From Epiperipatus broadwayi (taxonomy: Eukaryota > Onychophora > Udeonychophora > Euonychophora > Peripatidae), in the NCBI GenBank assembly GCA_028023455.1, contig JAQFVV010000204.1:327501-391500 (forward strand): a stretch of DNA of 64,000 nucleotides, given 5' to 3'. The notes beneath the pieces are model-generated. The model worked only from the letters and a program-made list of their open reading frames with translations. It ran no database searches and was not told the DNA's origin. Shown here piece by piece: positions 63,182-64,000 of this stretch. A program made the translations under genes and the position numbers. Each line of letters opens with the position of its first letter. Within the stretch, counting starts at the first letter, position 1.

Positions 63182-64000
63182 CTAAGTCTGCCAATAGCGC
63201 AAGTTTTTCAGTTCTGATTCAATACCTGTTTCTTTTAAGGTGGTCATGACCTCTACTGGACGATTGACAACCTCACTGTTCTGAGGGGTTATGGATATGG
63301 GGTGCTGGCTCAAAATATTGGCTATGATGTTCTCTGGGGCAGGACAGTAAATAACCTTGTACTGGAATTTCTGTAAGGTAAGGCTCCATCGAATTAGCCT
63401 ATCATTGTTCAAGAAACTTTTGTTTAGAAACTCGAGGCAGCTGTGATCTGTAACAATGATAACCTCAGATCCAAGGAGAAATTGTTTAAATTTTTGGCAT
63501 GCCCAGACAATCGCAAGGGTTTTTTGCTCCTTGGTGGTGTAATTAATTTCTGCACCTGTCAAGGTTCGACTGCTAAAATACAGCACCTAGTGTTCACCAG
63601 CTGGTCCAATTTGAAATAATATCACCCCCAAACCCCTTTTACTGCTATCGGTTTGGACATAAAATGGGTGATTGAAATCCGGATGGTGGAGCATCACGGT
63701 CTGAAGAAATTTATGTTTTATGTTTTCCATTTCCTTTTCATGGTCGTCTGTCCATTGCCACTTTCAGTCTTTGTGTAATAGGTCAGTTAAGTGGTTTGTC
63801 TCCTGGGCAAAGTTGGGATAGAATCTTTGGTAGAAATTACAAAGGTCAAGGAAGGACCTGACTTGTTTCTGGGTAGTGGGCATGGGAAACCTCTCAATGG
63901 CCTCCACTTTTTCAGGGTGTACCTTAATCCCTTGGTGGCTAATGATGTTGCCCAAGAAGGGTATTTCAGTCACAGTGAACTGGCTTTTGTCTATATTAAT
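63182..64000 (-). pseudogene. Ty3 reverse transcriptase end and RNase H, broken
   Basis: One frame runs from the window edge to 63182 with two nonsense codons, TGA at 63764-63766 and TAG at 63587-63589. The RT C-terminus is recognised by KSQFTV and FLGNIISHQGI (primer-grip region) and by the connection VRSFLDLCNFYQRFYPNFA. RNase H follows: YVQTDSSKRGLG (first Asp), TTKEQKTLAIVWA (Glu), IIVTDHSCLEF (second Asp). Near its end IANILSQHP has Asn where the family normally has the last acidic residue. The RT catalytic box lies outside the window. In the cell this enzyme pair would copy element RNA to cDNA in particles. Both stops could each arise by one transition. Confidence 0.8.

Larger units (their letters stand above)
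58535..64000 (-). mobile_element. Ty3-type LTR retrotransposon, 3' part (runs off window)
   Basis: On the minus strand, from the window edge inward: end of RT, RNase H, integrase, a spacer of about 300 bp, a polypurine tract and a 3.17-kb 3' LTR. Pol domain order RT-RH-IN identifies Ty3/Metaviridae. Gag, protease and the 5' LTR lie outside the window. Pol is broken by several stops and frame changes, so the copy is dead. Confidence 0.8.

Overview
This window reads as a gene-poor, repeat-dense stretch of a very AT-rich eukaryotic nuclear genome (about three quarters A+T by eye). I could not recognise one host protein-coding gene with any confidence. What can be identified is transposable elements: Penelope-like, RTE-type LINE, another LINE with a very long ORF1, Ty3-type LTR elements, Tigger/pogo-like and hAT-like DNA elements, and fold-back repeats. 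RTE and Penelope-like elements together with an integrase of the type common in arthropod and other invertebrate Ty3 elements suggest an animal, perhaps an arthropod or other invertebrate. The species cannot be read from this sequence.

Layout. 1-2.7 kb: an old RTE-like LINE (minus strand) with a Penelope-like fragment, including a degenerate hammerhead-ribozyme core, nested in it. 2.74-9.71 kb: an unusual LTR element with two 2.78-kb direct repeats, a 1.4-kb internal region without coding capacity, and a 4-bp target duplication. 9.7-16.8 kb: decayed LINE and Penelope remnants; the Penelope GIY-YIG endonuclease at 14.8-15.5 kb is still open for 208 codons. 16.8-21.4 kb: small MITEs. 21.7-29.0 kb: an apparently full-length LINE (minus strand) whose ORF1 is split into three frames and ORF2 into four. 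29-39 kb: almost featureless AT-rich DNA. 39.1-40.6 kb: another RTE remnant. 45-48 kb: small repeats and a more complex, unassigned block. 48.0-52.3 kb: a plus-strand LTR element with a decayed coiled-coil Gag. 55.0-56.1 kb: a Tigger-like non-autonomous DNA transposon. 57.1-58.0 kb: an (AAT)n tract, a dispersed repeat and a third MITE copy. 58.5-64.0 kb: the 3' LTR and broken pol of a Ty3-type element that runs off the window.

The elements are linked. The long-LTR element on the left shares its LTR ends and the sequence beside the polypurine tract with the Ty3 element on the right, so it looks like a non-autonomous relative. Its two LTRs differ largely by CpG-type transitions, and the Ty3 pol is broken partly by the same kind of change, which suggests CpG methylation of these elements. 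The large LINE is different: long frames without nonsense codons, broken almost only at homopolymer runs, which points to a recent insertion or to sequencing errors.

Several frames called open here begin with non-AUG codons. I describe them as open segments rather than as genes with known starts.
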